From positions 1 to 39,423 of the forward strand of contig NZ_JBGYBX010000033.1 of assembly GCF_041817755.1 (NCBI RefSeq): a DNA stretch of 39,423 nt. The letters run 5' to 3'. The stretch comes from Glaesserella sp041817755. GTDB taxonomy: Bacteria > Pseudomonadota > Gammaproteobacteria > Enterobacterales > Pasteurellaceae. The position numbers and the translations under genes are program-made. Positions 24,889-33,733 of the stretch are shown here, piece by piece. The number at the start of each line of letters is the position of its first letter. Position 1 is the first letter of the stretch. Below the pieces are notes generated by a model, which was given only the letters and a program-made list of their open reading frames with translations, searched no databases and was not told the DNA's origin.

Positions 24889-25611
24889 TTGACTCAGCCC
24901 TTGCAATTATTATTACCGATTCATCAAATTGACGATGAAACCCTTGATAACTTTTATGGCGAAAACAGCCTGTTGCTGTTGGATTCGTTGCGTCATAATT
25001 TTGACGACGTTCAACAACCTTTTTTCTATATTTGGGGCGGTAAAAGCAGCGGGAAAAGCCATTTGCTTAAAGCGGTGAGTAATCATTATTTGCTGAATCA
25101 ACAATCGGCGACCTATATACCGCTAGAAAAATCCCACTATTTTGCCCCAACGGTCTTGGATAACGCCGATCAACTGGATGTCGTTTGTTTGGACGATTTA
25201 CAGGCGGTGGCGGGCGATGATGAGTGGGAATTGGCGATCTTTGATTTGTTTAATCAAATTCGCGAACAACAAGGCTTGTTTAGTCAAGGTAAGAAAACGT
25301 TGTTGTTGATTAGTGCCGATTGCCCGCCGTATCAGTTAGCGATCCGCTTACCTGATCTGCATTCACGCTTAACTTGGGGTGAGGTGTATCGGTTGGACGA
25401 GCCGAGTGATGAGCAAAAGCGGATCATTTTACAGCGTAATGCACACCATAAAGGGCTGGAATTATCGGATGAAGTGGCTAACTTTTTACTTAAGCGCTTA
25501 GATCGTGATCTACAGGTGTTAATGAATCAATTAGAACTGTTGGATCATGCCTCATTACGCGAGCAACGCAAATTGACGTTACCGTTTGTCAAAGAAATTT
25601 TAGGGTTATAA
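24889..25611 (+). CDS. hda: DnaA regulatory inactivator Hda (TTG start)
   Basis: AAA+ protein that, bound to the DNA-loaded beta clamp, stimulates DnaA-ATP hydrolysis to prevent re-initiation. The clamp-binding motif QLLLPI is at residues 6-11, so translation must begin before it. The in-frame stretch back to a TGA at 24835 has no ATG or GTG; TTG at 24889 is the best start, with no clear Shine-Dalgarno. This fits the known non-AUG start of E. coli hda, which keeps Hda scarce. Walker A-like GGKSSGKSH is at 50-58, VVCLDDLQAV is the Walker B strand, and LHSRLTWG carries the arginine finger. Length 240 aa. The ccmA ATG follows the stop directly. Confidence 0.93.
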   Translation: MTQPLQLLLPIHQIDDETLDNFYGENSLLLLDSLRHNFDDVQQPFFYIWGGKSSGKSHLLKAVSNHYLLNQQSATYIPLEKSHYFAPTVLDNADQLDVVCLDDLQAVAGDDEWELAIFDLFNQIREQQGLFSQGKKTLLLISADCPPYQLAIRLPDLHSRLTWGEVYRLDEPSDEQKRIILQRNAHHKGLELSDEVANFLLKRLDRDLQVLMNQLELLDHASLREQRKLTLPFVKEILGL

Positions 25612-26238
25612 ATGAATCAACTTACGCTGATCAACATCGCCTGCGAACGCGGCGAAACACGGCTGTTTGAAGGCTGCTCCCTGACCGTTTCAAGCGGGCA
25701 GTGGTGGCAGATCGAAGGGCATAACGGTATCGGTAAAACCAGTTTATTGCGTATTTTAGCCGGGTTGGCTGTTGCCGCCGAAGGCGAAGTGTTGTGGAAT
25801 GGGGTGAAGATTCAGCAACAACGAGATCAGTATTACGAGCATCTATTTTATTTAGGTCATCACGCCGGCGTTAAACCGGAGCTAACGGCATGGGAAAATT
25901 TGCGCTTTTACCAGAAAATTCAAGGTTTACCGTTAGAGGATGAAGCGCTTTGGAATGCATTGGCAAAAGTGTCGTTAATCGGGCGGGAAGATTTGCCGTG
26001 TTCGCACCTCTCAGCAGGGCAGCAACGCCGTGTGGCATTGGCGAAATTGTGGCTAACCCGAGCAACCTTATGGATTTTAGATGAACCTTTTACGGCGATT
26101 GATAAAAAAGGGGTCGTTGAATTAATCGAGCATATTGATCGGCATTGCGAACAGGGCGGAATGGTCATTTTCACCAGCCATCAAACGGCAGAAAGCGGTA
26201 AAGTCCAAGTGTTATCGTTAGATCCATTTAAAGTATAA
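25612..26238 (+). CDS. ccmA: Heme exporter ATP-binding protein CcmA
   Basis: ATPase of the CcmABCD complex that releases heme-loaded CcmE for cytochrome c maturation (System I). Walker A GHNGIGKTS at 36-44, signature LSAGQQRRVALAKLW, Walker B LWILDEPFTAID and an H-loop in FTSHQ are all intact. Length 208 aa is normal. Its ATG abuts the hda stop, so the ccm genes appear to be read with hda. Confidence 0.96.
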   Translation: MNQLTLINIACERGETRLFEGCSLTVSSGQWWQIEGHNGIGKTSLLRILAGLAVAAEGEVLWNGVKIQQQRDQYYEHLFYLGHHAGVKPELTAWENLRFYQKIQGLPLEDEALWNALAKVSLIGREDLPCSHLSAGQQRRVALAKLWLTRATLWILDEPFTAIDKKGVVELIEHIDRHCEQGGMVIFTSHQTAESGKVQVLSLDPFKV

Positions 26239-26248
26239 AAGTAGTCTT

Positions 26249-26911
26249 ATGATTTTACTCACCATTATTCAACGAGAATTAACCATTGCCTTTCGCAGAC
26301 CTGCGGAAATTTTAAACCCGCTATGGTTTTTCTTGATTATTATCACAATGTTCCCGCTTTTAATGGGGCCGAATCCCGATTTACTTGCTAAAATTGCCTC
26401 CGGTACAGCGTGGGTGGCAGCAGTGCTTTCTGCGCTGCTCTCTTTTGAGCGTTTATTTCGTGATGATTATTTAGACGGCTCGTTAGAGCAATTAATGTTA
26501 CTGCCGATTGGTTTACCGCAGGTGGCGCTGGCAAAAGTGATTGCCCATTGGCTATTGACGGGGTTACCGCTTATTTTACTTTCACCGATTACCGCCGTGT
26601 TGCTTTCGCTCGAAACAGAAGTGTGGTGGGCGTTGGTGTTAACGTTGCTGTTAGGTACACCGATTTTAAGCTGCCTTGGGGCGATTGGTGTGGCGTTGAC
26701 GGTTGGTTTACGTAAGGGCGGAACCTTATTGAGTTTATTAATTTTACCGCTATTCTTACCGGTATTAATTTTTGCCGCTGCGGTGTTAGAGGCTTCTACC
26801 TTGAATGTCGGCTATACGGGGCAATTGGCGATTTTAGGCGCAATGCTGGCGCTCGCATTGACCTTTTCTCCTTTTGCTATTGCAGGCGCATTGCGAGTGA
26901 GTTTGCAGTAA
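26249..26911 (+). CDS. ccmB: Heme exporter permease CcmB
   Basis: Six-helix membrane partner of CcmA. The start RELTIAFRRPAEILNPLWFFLIIITMFPL and the FERLFRDDYLDGSLEQLML segment, the likely CcmA contact, are characteristic of CcmB. Length 220 aa. It is 10 bp after ccmA. A USS separates it from ccmC. Confidence 0.96.
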   Translation: MILLTIIQRELTIAFRRPAEILNPLWFFLIIITMFPLLMGPNPDLLAKIASGTAWVAAVLSALLSFERLFRDDYLDGSLEQLMLLPIGLPQVALAKVIAHWLLTGLPLILLSPITAVLLSLETEVWWALVLTLLLGTPILSCLGAIGVALTVGLRKGGTLLSLLILPLFLPVLIFAAAVLEASTLNVGYTGQLAILGAMLALALTFSPFAIAGALRVSLQ

Positions 26912-26945
26912 CAAGCGGTCGGATTCAGAGAATTTTTTGCAATTA
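26911..26945 (+). repeat. USS between ccmB and ccmC
   Basis: ACAAGCGGTC (26911-26920) beginning at the last base of the ccmB stop codon, with tail GAATTTTTTGCAATT. It has no inverted partner here. Confidence 0.87.
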
Positions 26946-26956
26946 TTGGAGTTTTT

Positions 26957-27697
26957 ATGTGGAAATGGTTACACCCTTACGCAAAGTCTGAAACACAGTA
27001 TCATTTGCTGGGGAAAATCCAACCTTGGCTGGGAGGGCTCAGTCTGTTGATGCTTACCGTTGCATTGATTTGGGGATTGGCTTTTGCGCCGAAAGATTAT
27101 CAACAGGGCGATAGTTATCGGATTATTTTTATTCATGTGCCGGCGGCAATTTGGTCAATGGGCGTATACGGCTCAATGGCGGTAGCGGCATTAATTGCTG
27201 CCGTATGGCAAATTCGTCAGGCCCATCTTGCCATGATTTCCATGGCGCCGATTGGGGCGGTCTTTGCCTTTTTATCGCTGGTCACCGGGGCAATTTGGGG
27301 TAAACCGATGTGGGGAACGTGGTGGGTGTGGGATGCCCGTTTAACCTCCGCATTAGTGCTGTTTTTCTTATACCTTGGCGTGATGGCGCTGTATTCCGCT
27401 TTCCAAGATCACAATACGGGAGCAAAAGCGGCGGGCATTTTATCCATGGTCGGGGTGATTAATTTACCGATTATTCACTTTTCGGTAGAGTGGTGGAACA
27501 CCTTGCATCAAGGTGCTACCATCACCAAATTCGATAAACCGTCCATGGCGACGGAGATGTTGATTCCGCTATTGTTAGCCATTTTCGGCTCAATGATCTT
27601 AATGATTTGGCTCAGTATTGTGCGTTATCGGAGCGCATTATTACAAGATGAACGAAAACGCCCTTGGGTGCGCGAATTGGCGCAACTTAGTCAATAG
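26957..27697 (+). CDS. ccmC: Heme-handling membrane protein CcmC
   Basis: Six-helix member of the heme-handling protein family that loads heme onto CcmE. The tryptophan-rich WWD motif is GTWWVWDARLTS. The conserved heme-ligand histidines lie in IFIHVPAAIW and IIHFSVEWWN. Length 246 aa; TTGGAG is the ribosome binding site. It is 11 bp before ccmD. Confidence 0.97.
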   Translation: MWKWLHPYAKSETQYHLLGKIQPWLGGLSLLMLTVALIWGLAFAPKDYQQGDSYRIIFIHVPAAIWSMGVYGSMAVAALIAAVWQIRQAHLAMISMAPIGAVFAFLSLVTGAIWGKPMWGTWWVWDARLTSALVLFFLYLGVMALYSAFQDHNTGAKAAGILSMVGVINLPIIHFSVEWWNTLHQGATITKFDKPSMATEMLIPLLLAIFGSMILMIWLSIVRYRSALLQDERKRPWVRELAQLSQ

Positions 27698-27708
27698 AGG
27701 TAAATAAA

Positions 27709-27903
27709 ATGACATTTCAATTTGCATCAATCAGCGATTTTTTTGCCATGGGCGGCTATGGCTTTTATGTTTGGCTTGCTTATGCGATCACTTTCGTTTC
27801 CGTCGGATTGCTTATTTGGCAAAGTAAGCGGGAAGGCAAACAAGTTTTAGCTGGCGTGAAAAAAGAGCAAACCCGCCAGTCACAGTTAAAAAAGCAACAG
27901 TAA
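27709..27903 (+). CDS. ccmD: Heme exporter small subunit CcmD
   Basis: 64-aa single-pass protein that stabilises the CcmABC complex with CcmE. One helix (YVWLAYAITFVSVGLLIW) follows a short periplasmic start containing MGGYGFYVWLAY, typical of CcmD. The C-terminus is basic and cytoplasmic. AGAGGT is the ribosome binding site. ccmE normally follows, but here the cluster ends at a USS hairpin. Confidence 0.93.
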   Translation: MTFQFASISDFFAMGGYGFYVWLAYAITFVSVGLLIWQSKREGKQVLAGVKKEQTRQSQLKKQQ

Positions 27904-27913
27904 TAGTGGCGAA

Positions 27914-27960
27914 ACAAGCGGTCGGTTTTGGTAAAAGTTTTGTAAAAAGTGACCGCTTGT
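27914..27960. terminator. Inverted USS pair after ccmD, probable terminator
   Basis: ACAAGCGGTC (27914-27923) and GACCGCTTGT (27951-27960) form a 10-bp stem; the inner tail GGTAAAAGTTTTGTAAAAAG is a diverged USS AT-rich part. It lies 11 bases after the ccmD stop. No strong T-run follows, so termination is inferred. Confidence 0.7.
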
Positions 27961-28056
27961 TAGAGGTAAAAATGGAGCGCTTAGGGAGACTGCGTGTCTG
28001 TTTTTTTTAACAAATTTTTATCATAAATTAAGCACATTATTGATTTTTTATTAAAA

Positions 28057-28078
28057 TTTTATGATGTAGTTCACATTT
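28057..28078 (+). promoter_or_regulatory. CRP-binding site for the dicarboxylate transporter
   Basis: TATGATGTAGTTCACATTT matches the CRP consensus at 16 of 22 positions over the full site, including a perfect TCACATTT half. Its centre is about 60 bases upstream of the predicted transcription start, the usual class I distance. Confidence 0.72.
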
Positions 28079-28112
28079 CTAACATCTTCACCCTTCTCCA
28101 TACTCCGTTTTT

Positions 28113-28121
28113 TGTTATATT
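28113..28121 (+). promoter_or_regulatory. Extended -10 promoter of the dicarboxylate transporter
   Basis: TGTTATATT: a TGn extension followed by TATATT. The -35 region (near 28094) is poor, as expected for a CRP-dependent promoter. Confidence 0.6.
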
Positions 28122-28156
28122 GGTTGTGTTTCTATTCCATTGTGTGGAGGCACACT

Positions 28157-29545
28157 ATGACAAATACTCAACCCGTGACGGATAATAAGGCTGTGAGAAA
28201 CGGCATTATTTTGCTTGTCGATATTATTCTCTTTTTTGTTTTGTTAAATACGTTACCTTTTGCGCCTGAAGCCAATAAAGGCTTAGCATTACTGGCGTTT
28301 GTCGCCGTGTTATGGTTGACGGAAGCCTTGCATGTCACTATTACGGCATTGTTGGTACCGATTTTATCGATTGCCTTAGGGCTGGTTTCATCCAAAGAAG
28401 CATTATCCACTTTTGCGGATCCGACCATTTTCTTATTCTTCGGTGGTTTTGCATTGGCAACGGCATTACACATTCAAAATATTGACCGCATGATTGCCAA
28501 TAAAATTATGGCATTGGCAGGCGGAAAACTGTCACTTGCCGTCGTCTATTTATTGGCGGTTACCGCATTGCTTTCCATGTGGATCAGTAATACGGCAACA
28601 GCGGCGATGATGTTGCCTTTAGCCATGGGGATCTTAAGCAAATTGGATGAAAATGCGCACCACAATACGTACGTGTTCGTTTTATTAGGAATTGCTTATA
28701 GTGCGAGTATCGGAGGCATGGGAACTTTAGTCGGTAGCCCGCCGAATGCGATCGTAGCGTCTAATTTAAATTTGACCTTTTCTGATTGGTTAGGTTACGG
28801 TTTGCCGATCATGTTAATTCTTATGCCGTTAATGTTAGGCATACTTTATGTAGTGTTTAAACCGAATTTAAGTCAACAATTTGATTTTAATTTTGAAAAA
28901 ATCGAGTTCAACCGTAGCCGTGTCATTACGTTGGTTATCTTTATCGGTATTGCGCTATGCTGGATTTTCAGTAGCTATCTCAATCCATTTATCTCCGGTT
29001 TATTCGGAATTAAAAGTATCGGTAGCTTTGATAGTATCGTCGCGTTGTTTGCAGCTGTTTTATTATGTGTTACCCGTGTCGTCACTTGGGATCAAATTCA
29101 GGAGAACACCGAATGGGGCGTGTTAATGTTGTTCGGCGGCGGTCTAACCTTAAGTGCCGTATTGGGTAAAACCGGTGCGAGTAAAGTGATGGCGGACGGT
29201 ATTGTTTTCATGATTGAAGGCGGACACTTCTATATTATCGGTTTGGTTGTCGCTACCTTTATCATCTTCTTAACCGAGTTTACTTCCAATACGGCAAGTG
29301 CCGCGTTATTAGTCCCGATCTTCATTTCTATAGCCGAAGCCTTGGGCGCTCCGCCGGTCGGTCTAGCGCTTATCATCGGATTAGGTGCATCTTGTGCCTT
29401 CATGTTACCGGTGGCGACACCGCCGAATGCCATTGTGTTCGGAACGGGTAAAGTCAGACAAAGCGAAATGGTCAAAGCCGGATTTTGGCTGAACATCATC
29501 TGTATCTTTGTTATCGCAACCTATGGTTATTTCTTCTGGTTATAA
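28157..29545 (+). CDS. SLC13/DASS-family sodium:dicarboxylate-type symporter
   Basis: Inner-membrane carrier of the divalent anion:sodium symporter family (VcINDY type), predicted to import C4-dicarboxylates or related anions with Na+. The start is ATG 28157 with GGAGG six bases upstream; a longer frame to 28112 lacks a ribosome binding site. Length 462 aa with about eleven hydrophobic segments. Both Ser-Asn-Thr motifs that bind Na+ and substrate are present: S144-N145-T146 in MWISNTATAAMML and S377-N378-T379 in FTSNTASAALLVP, each following a reentrant hairpin. It looks like the product of H. influenzae HI0608. A CRP site upstream suggests induction on poor carbon sources. Substrate identity is not readable from sequence. 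Confidence 0.9.
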   Translation: MTNTQPVTDNKAVRNGIILLVDIILFFVLLNTLPFAPEANKGLALLAFVAVLWLTEALHVTITALLVPILSIALGLVSSKEALSTFADPTIFLFFGGFALATALHIQNIDRMIANKIMALAGGKLSLAVVYLLAVTALLSMWISNTATAAMMLPLAMGILSKLDENAHHNTYVFVLLGIAYSASIGGMGTLVGSPPNAIVASNLNLTFSDWLGYGLPIMLILMPLMLGILYVVFKPNLSQQFDFNFEKIEFNRSRVITLVIFIGIALCWIFSSYLNPFISGLFGIKSIGSFDSIVALFAAVLLCVTRVVTWDQIQENTEWGVLMLFGGGLTLSAVLGKTGASKVMADGIVFMIEGGHFYIIGLVVATFIIFLTEFTSNTASAALLVPIFISIAEALGAPPVGLALIIGLGASCAFMLPVATPPNAIVFGTGKVRQSEMVKAGFWLNIICIFVIATYGYFFWL

Positions 29546-29553
29546 CATTCGTA

Positions 29554-29588
29554 AAACAAGCGGTCAAACAGACCGCTTGTTTGTTTTT
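29554..29588. terminator. Perfect inverted USS pair acting as terminator
   Basis: AAACAAGCGGTC, loop AAACA, GACCGCTTGTTT, then TGTTTTTA. A head-to-head USS with a tight 5-base loop and T-run right after the transporter stop. Confidence 0.88.
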
Positions 29589-29676
29589 ATCATGCCTTCC
29601 ATTTATTTTATTTTATGAAGAAATTCTTAAAATATCGTAATAATTTGATCTACATTCGCCTAAAACAATCTGAAAC

Positions 29677-29685
29677 TGTTATAAT
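29677..29685 (+). promoter_or_regulatory. Extended -10 promoter of pgk
   Basis: TGTTATAAT, a consensus -10 with TGn extension, 43 bases before the pgk ATG. No good -35 is seen. Confidence 0.65.
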
Positions 29686-29728
29686 CGCTCCGCTTTTTAT
29701 TTTTTGAACGTCAAATGAGGAACCTACT

Positions 29729-30904
29729 ATGTCCGTAAAAAAAATGGCTGACCTTGACCTTGCAGGTAAACGTCTTTTCATTCGTGCAGATCTAAATGTA
29801 CCGGTAAAAGACGGTAAAGTAACATCGGATGCCCGTATTCGTGCGACAATCCCGACCTTAAAATTAGCGCTTCAAAAAGGGGCTAAAGTGATGGTGACGT
29901 CACACTTAGGTCGCCCGACCGAAGGTGTGTTTGAAGAAGCAAACTCTTTACAACCTGTAGTGGATTACTTAAACAATGCCGATTTAGGCGTGCCGGTACG
30001 TTTAGTACGTGATTACTTAGATGGCGTAGATGTCAAAGAGAACGAAATCGTCGTACTTGAGAACGTGCGTATCAACAAAGGTGAGAAGAAAAACGATCCT
30101 GAGTTAGCGAAAAAATACGCGGCACTTTGTGATGTGTTCGTGATGGATGCATTCGGTACCGCTCACCGTGCGGAAGGTTCAACTTACGGTGTGGCGGAAT
30201 ATGCGCCGGTTGCTTGTGCGGGTCCACTGCTTGCAGCGGAATTAGACGCATTAGGTAAAGCGTTAAAAGAGCCGCAACGTCCAATGTTGGCAATCGTAGG
30301 CGGTTCAAAAGTGTCAACCAAATTAACGGTATTAGACAGTTTGTCAAAAATCGCTGACCAATTAATTGTCGGTGGTGGTATCGCAAATACGTTCATTGCG
30401 GCGGAAGGCAACAATGTCGGTAAATCGTTATACGAAGCGGATTTAATCCCTGAAGCCCAACGTTTATCAAAAGCAACCAACATTCCTGTGCCGGTAGACG
30501 TGCGTGTCGGTTTGGAGTTCTCTGAAACGGCAGCGGCAACACAAAAAGCAGTTAATGAAGTGGCTGCAGAAGAGTCTATTTTCGATATTGGCGATAAATC
30601 GGCTGAAGAATTAGCGGCTATTATTCGTAGTGCGAAAACTATCCTTTGGAACGGTCCGGTAGGTGTATTTGAGTTCCCTAACTTCCGTAAAGGGACCGAA
30701 GTGGTTGCTCAAGCCATCGTTGATGCAACCGCGAACGGCGCATTCTCAATCGCAGGCGGCGGTGATACCTTAGCGGCAATCGACATGTTCGGCATTGCGG
30801 ATAAAATCTCTTACATCTCCACCGGTGGCGGTGCGTTCTTAGAGTTCGTCGAAGGTAAAGTATTACCGGCGGTTGAAATTTTAGAGAAACGTGCGAATAG
30901 CTAA
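29729..30904 (+). CDS. pgk: Phosphoglycerate kinase
   Basis: Glycolytic/gluconeogenic enzyme that transfers phosphate between 1,3-bisphosphoglycerate and ADP. N-terminal substrate site: RLFIRADLNVPV and SHLGRPTEG. Hinge and nucleotide region: AIVGGSKVSTKLTVL, TILWNGPVGVFE, and the C-terminal SIAGGGDTLAAI and STGGGAFLEF. Length 391 aa, a few residues above most homologues. GAGGAA is the ribosome binding site. It is paired with fba 65 bp downstream, as in Haemophilus and E. coli. Confidence 0.98.
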   Translation: MSVKKMADLDLAGKRLFIRADLNVPVKDGKVTSDARIRATIPTLKLALQKGAKVMVTSHLGRPTEGVFEEANSLQPVVDYLNNADLGVPVRLVRDYLDGVDVKENEIVVLENVRINKGEKKNDPELAKKYAALCDVFVMDAFGTAHRAEGSTYGVAEYAPVACAGPLLAAELDALGKALKEPQRPMLAIVGGSKVSTKLTVLDSLSKIADQLIVGGGIANTFIAAEGNNVGKSLYEADLIPEAQRLSKATNIPVPVDVRVGLEFSETAAATQKAVNEVAAEESIFDIGDKSAEELAAIIRSAKTILWNGPVGVFEFPNFRKGTEVVAQAIVDATANGAFSIAGGGDTLAAIDMFGIADKISYISTGGGAFLEFVEGKVLPAVEILEKRANS

Positions 30905-30913
30905 TTTTATTCA

Positions 30914-30938
30914 CTTCCCCCTTTGAACAAGGGGGAAG
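30914..30938. repeat. GC-rich hairpin between pgk and fba
   Basis: CTTCCCCCTT-TGAAC-AAGGGGGAAG, a perfect 10-bp stem with a 5-base loop and no T-run. It is likely an mRNA-stability or processing element, or a small dispersed palindrome, rather than a terminator. Confidence 0.85.
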
Positions 30939-30969
30939 ATAGAAATCCCAAACTAGAAGGAAACAAAAC

Positions 30970-32049
<1,080 letters not shown>

Positions 32050-32070
32050 TTCGCAAATTATCTGACGAAA

Positions 32071-32098
32071 AAGACCGCTTGTATAAGCGGTCTTGTTT
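32071..32098 (+). terminator. Terminator of fba built from USS-like arms
   Basis: AAGACCGCTT-GTAT-AAGCGGTCTT then GTTTTA. Each arm holds the inner AAGCGGTC of the USS core. Confidence 0.87.
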
Positions 32099-32178
32099 TA
32101 TATGAGATGGGGTTTAACCCACCGTGACCGCTGTGTTGATTAGGCGGAGAGAGAATCCAATCCGATTGAAATAATATT

Positions 32179-32979
32179 ATGGCGCATCCTCTTCTTGACG
32201 TTCAGTCGCTCAGTAAACGTTTTACTGACCGCATTGATATTTTTCATAAACAGAATTTTTATGCCGTACAGGATGTTTCCTTTACGTTAAACCACCAAGA
32301 AACCCTGGCTATCATTGGGGCAAACGGTGCGGGTAAGTCAACGTTGGCGAAAATGTTGGTCGGTATTACCGAACCGACTTCCGGTAAGATTTTGTTTAAA
32401 GACCACGAATTAACCTTCGGCGACTATGCTTTTCGCGCCAAAAAAATTCGGATGATTTTTCAGGATCCGAATGATGCCTTTGATCCGAACTATAACATCG
32501 GGCAGATTTTAGATTCTCCGTTAAAACTGGCGACGCCTTTGTCGGAAGAAAAACGTAATGAACGGATTTTTCGAACGTTGAAATTGGTCGGTATGTATCC
32601 GGAACATGCGTTGATTCACATTAAAGACACCTCCAGCAGCCAGCGCCAACGGATTGCGTTAGCCCGAGCGTTGATACTCAACCCTGACATCATCATTGTG
32701 GATGATACGTTAAACTCGCTAGATTTTTCGGTAAAAAGCCAACTGATTAATTTAATGCTGAATTTGCAGGAGCGGCTAGGGCTGTCTTATATTTATATCG
32801 GGCAACATTTAGGGGTGATTAAGCATTTGGCGGATAAATTGATGGTGATGGATGAGGGTAAAGTCGTCGAATACGGCAATACCAAAGAGGTTTTATTAAA
32901 TCCGCAAACCGCTTTGACTACCCGCTTAATTGAAAGCCACTTCGGTAAACGTTTGACTGAAGAGGCTTGGACAAGTTAA
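32179..32979 (+). CDS. Orphan SapF-like ABC transporter ATPase with degenerate motifs
   Basis: Matches SapF, an ATPase of the SapABCDF peptide/heme importer, along its whole length (266 aa): LLDVQSLSKRF, HQETLAIIGANGAGKSTLAK, FGDYAFRAKKIRMIFQDP, RALILNPDIIIVDD, SYIYIGQHLG and the C-terminal ESHFGKRLTEEAW. Walker A (G47-T55), Q95 and H210 are intact. The ABC signature reads TSSSQ (151-155) instead of LSGGQ-like, and the Walker B end is VDD, so the catalytic glutamate is aspartate (D176). No sapABCD genes are adjacent and no good Shine-Dalgarno is seen. It could be a displaced sapF working with subunits encoded elsewhere through an intact SapD, or a diverging relic. The symbol is left blank because its partners are not in view. 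Confidence 0.8.
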   Translation: MAHPLLDVQSLSKRFTDRIDIFHKQNFYAVQDVSFTLNHQETLAIIGANGAGKSTLAKMLVGITEPTSGKILFKDHELTFGDYAFRAKKIRMIFQDPNDAFDPNYNIGQILDSPLKLATPLSEEKRNERIFRTLKLVGMYPEHALIHIKDTSSSQRQRIALARALILNPDIIIVDDTLNSLDFSVKSQLINLMLNLQERLGLSYIYIGQHLGVIKHLADKLMVMDEGKVVEYGNTKEVLLNPQTALTTRLIESHFGKRLTEEAWTS

Positions 32980-33080
32980 TTCGGGACAAATATTGATTTA
33001 ACAAGCCGTTACAGGCGGTCCGTTAGCGGCAAAAAAATGCAAATCGGATTCCGCAACGTAATTTTTATCAAGGAGAAAAT

Positions 33081-33719
33081 ATGGAATTACTGGATGCGAT
33101 CACACAACGTAAAACCATTAAATTATTTCAGCGCGGCGTCAGTATTCCGCGTGAAACATTGAGCGAGATGTTGTCGCTGGCTCAGCTTGCACCGTCGAAG
33201 GCGAATCTTCAGCCGTGGCGTTTTGTCGTCGTGGACGAAGCGGAACAAAAAAATCAATTAACGGATATTGTCGCCTTTAACGGACCGCCTTGTGAAAGTG
33301 CCTCCGCAGTCATCATCGTGCTTGCCGATTTACAGTATGATCGCTTATTTGAGGCGATTATTGACACCTCAATTGAACAAGGTTGTTTACATCAAGGTTT
33401 TAAGCAACCCGGTTTGAATTTTATGAACCAAATGCATAGTGCGCTGAACGCACAGGAAATTCGAGAGCAGGTCTGTATCGATACCAGCCTTGCGGCAATG
33501 CAATTGATGTTAATTGCAAAAGAAAAAGGTTATGACACCCATGCCATCGGCATTTTTGATAAAAGCGCCGTCATGCAACGATTTGCGATCGATAGCGAAC
33601 GTTATGTGCCGATCATGTTGATTGCCATCGGTAAAGCGGCGGTTCCGCCGATTCCGAGTGCAAGATTGGCATTGGATTACACCGTGTCGTGGAATAACGG
33701 AAACGGCTTTAAAGCATAA
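33081..33719 (+). CDS. Nitroreductase-family flavoprotein
   Basis: FMN-dependent NAD(P)H oxidoreductase fold. The N-terminal AITQRKTIKLFQRG supplies the phosphate-binding Arg/Lys, and LAPSKANLQPWRFVVV is the conserved FMN loop. The middle helix DTSLAAMQLMLIAKEKGYDT is typical of the family, as is IAIGKAA near the end. Length 212 aa. AAGGAGA is the ribosome binding site. Physiological substrate unknown; related proteins reduce quinones, nitroaromatics or flavins. It stands alone between sapF and a strong hairpin terminator. Confidence 0.88.
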   Translation: MELLDAITQRKTIKLFQRGVSIPRETLSEMLSLAQLAPSKANLQPWRFVVVDEAEQKNQLTDIVAFNGPPCESASAVIIVLADLQYDRLFEAIIDTSIEQGCLHQGFKQPGLNFMNQMHSALNAQEIREQVCIDTSLAAMQLMLIAKEKGYDTHAIGIFDKSAVMQRFAIDSERYVPIMLIAIGKAAVPPIPSARLALDYTVSWNNGNGFKA

Positions 33720-33733
33720 CAACAACGAGATCA

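Noticed and set aside
27985..28008. Terminator-like AGAC...GTCT followed by eight Ts
   Set aside because: The stem is only four base pairs; too weak to call, and the USS pair just upstream is the better candidate for ending ccmD.
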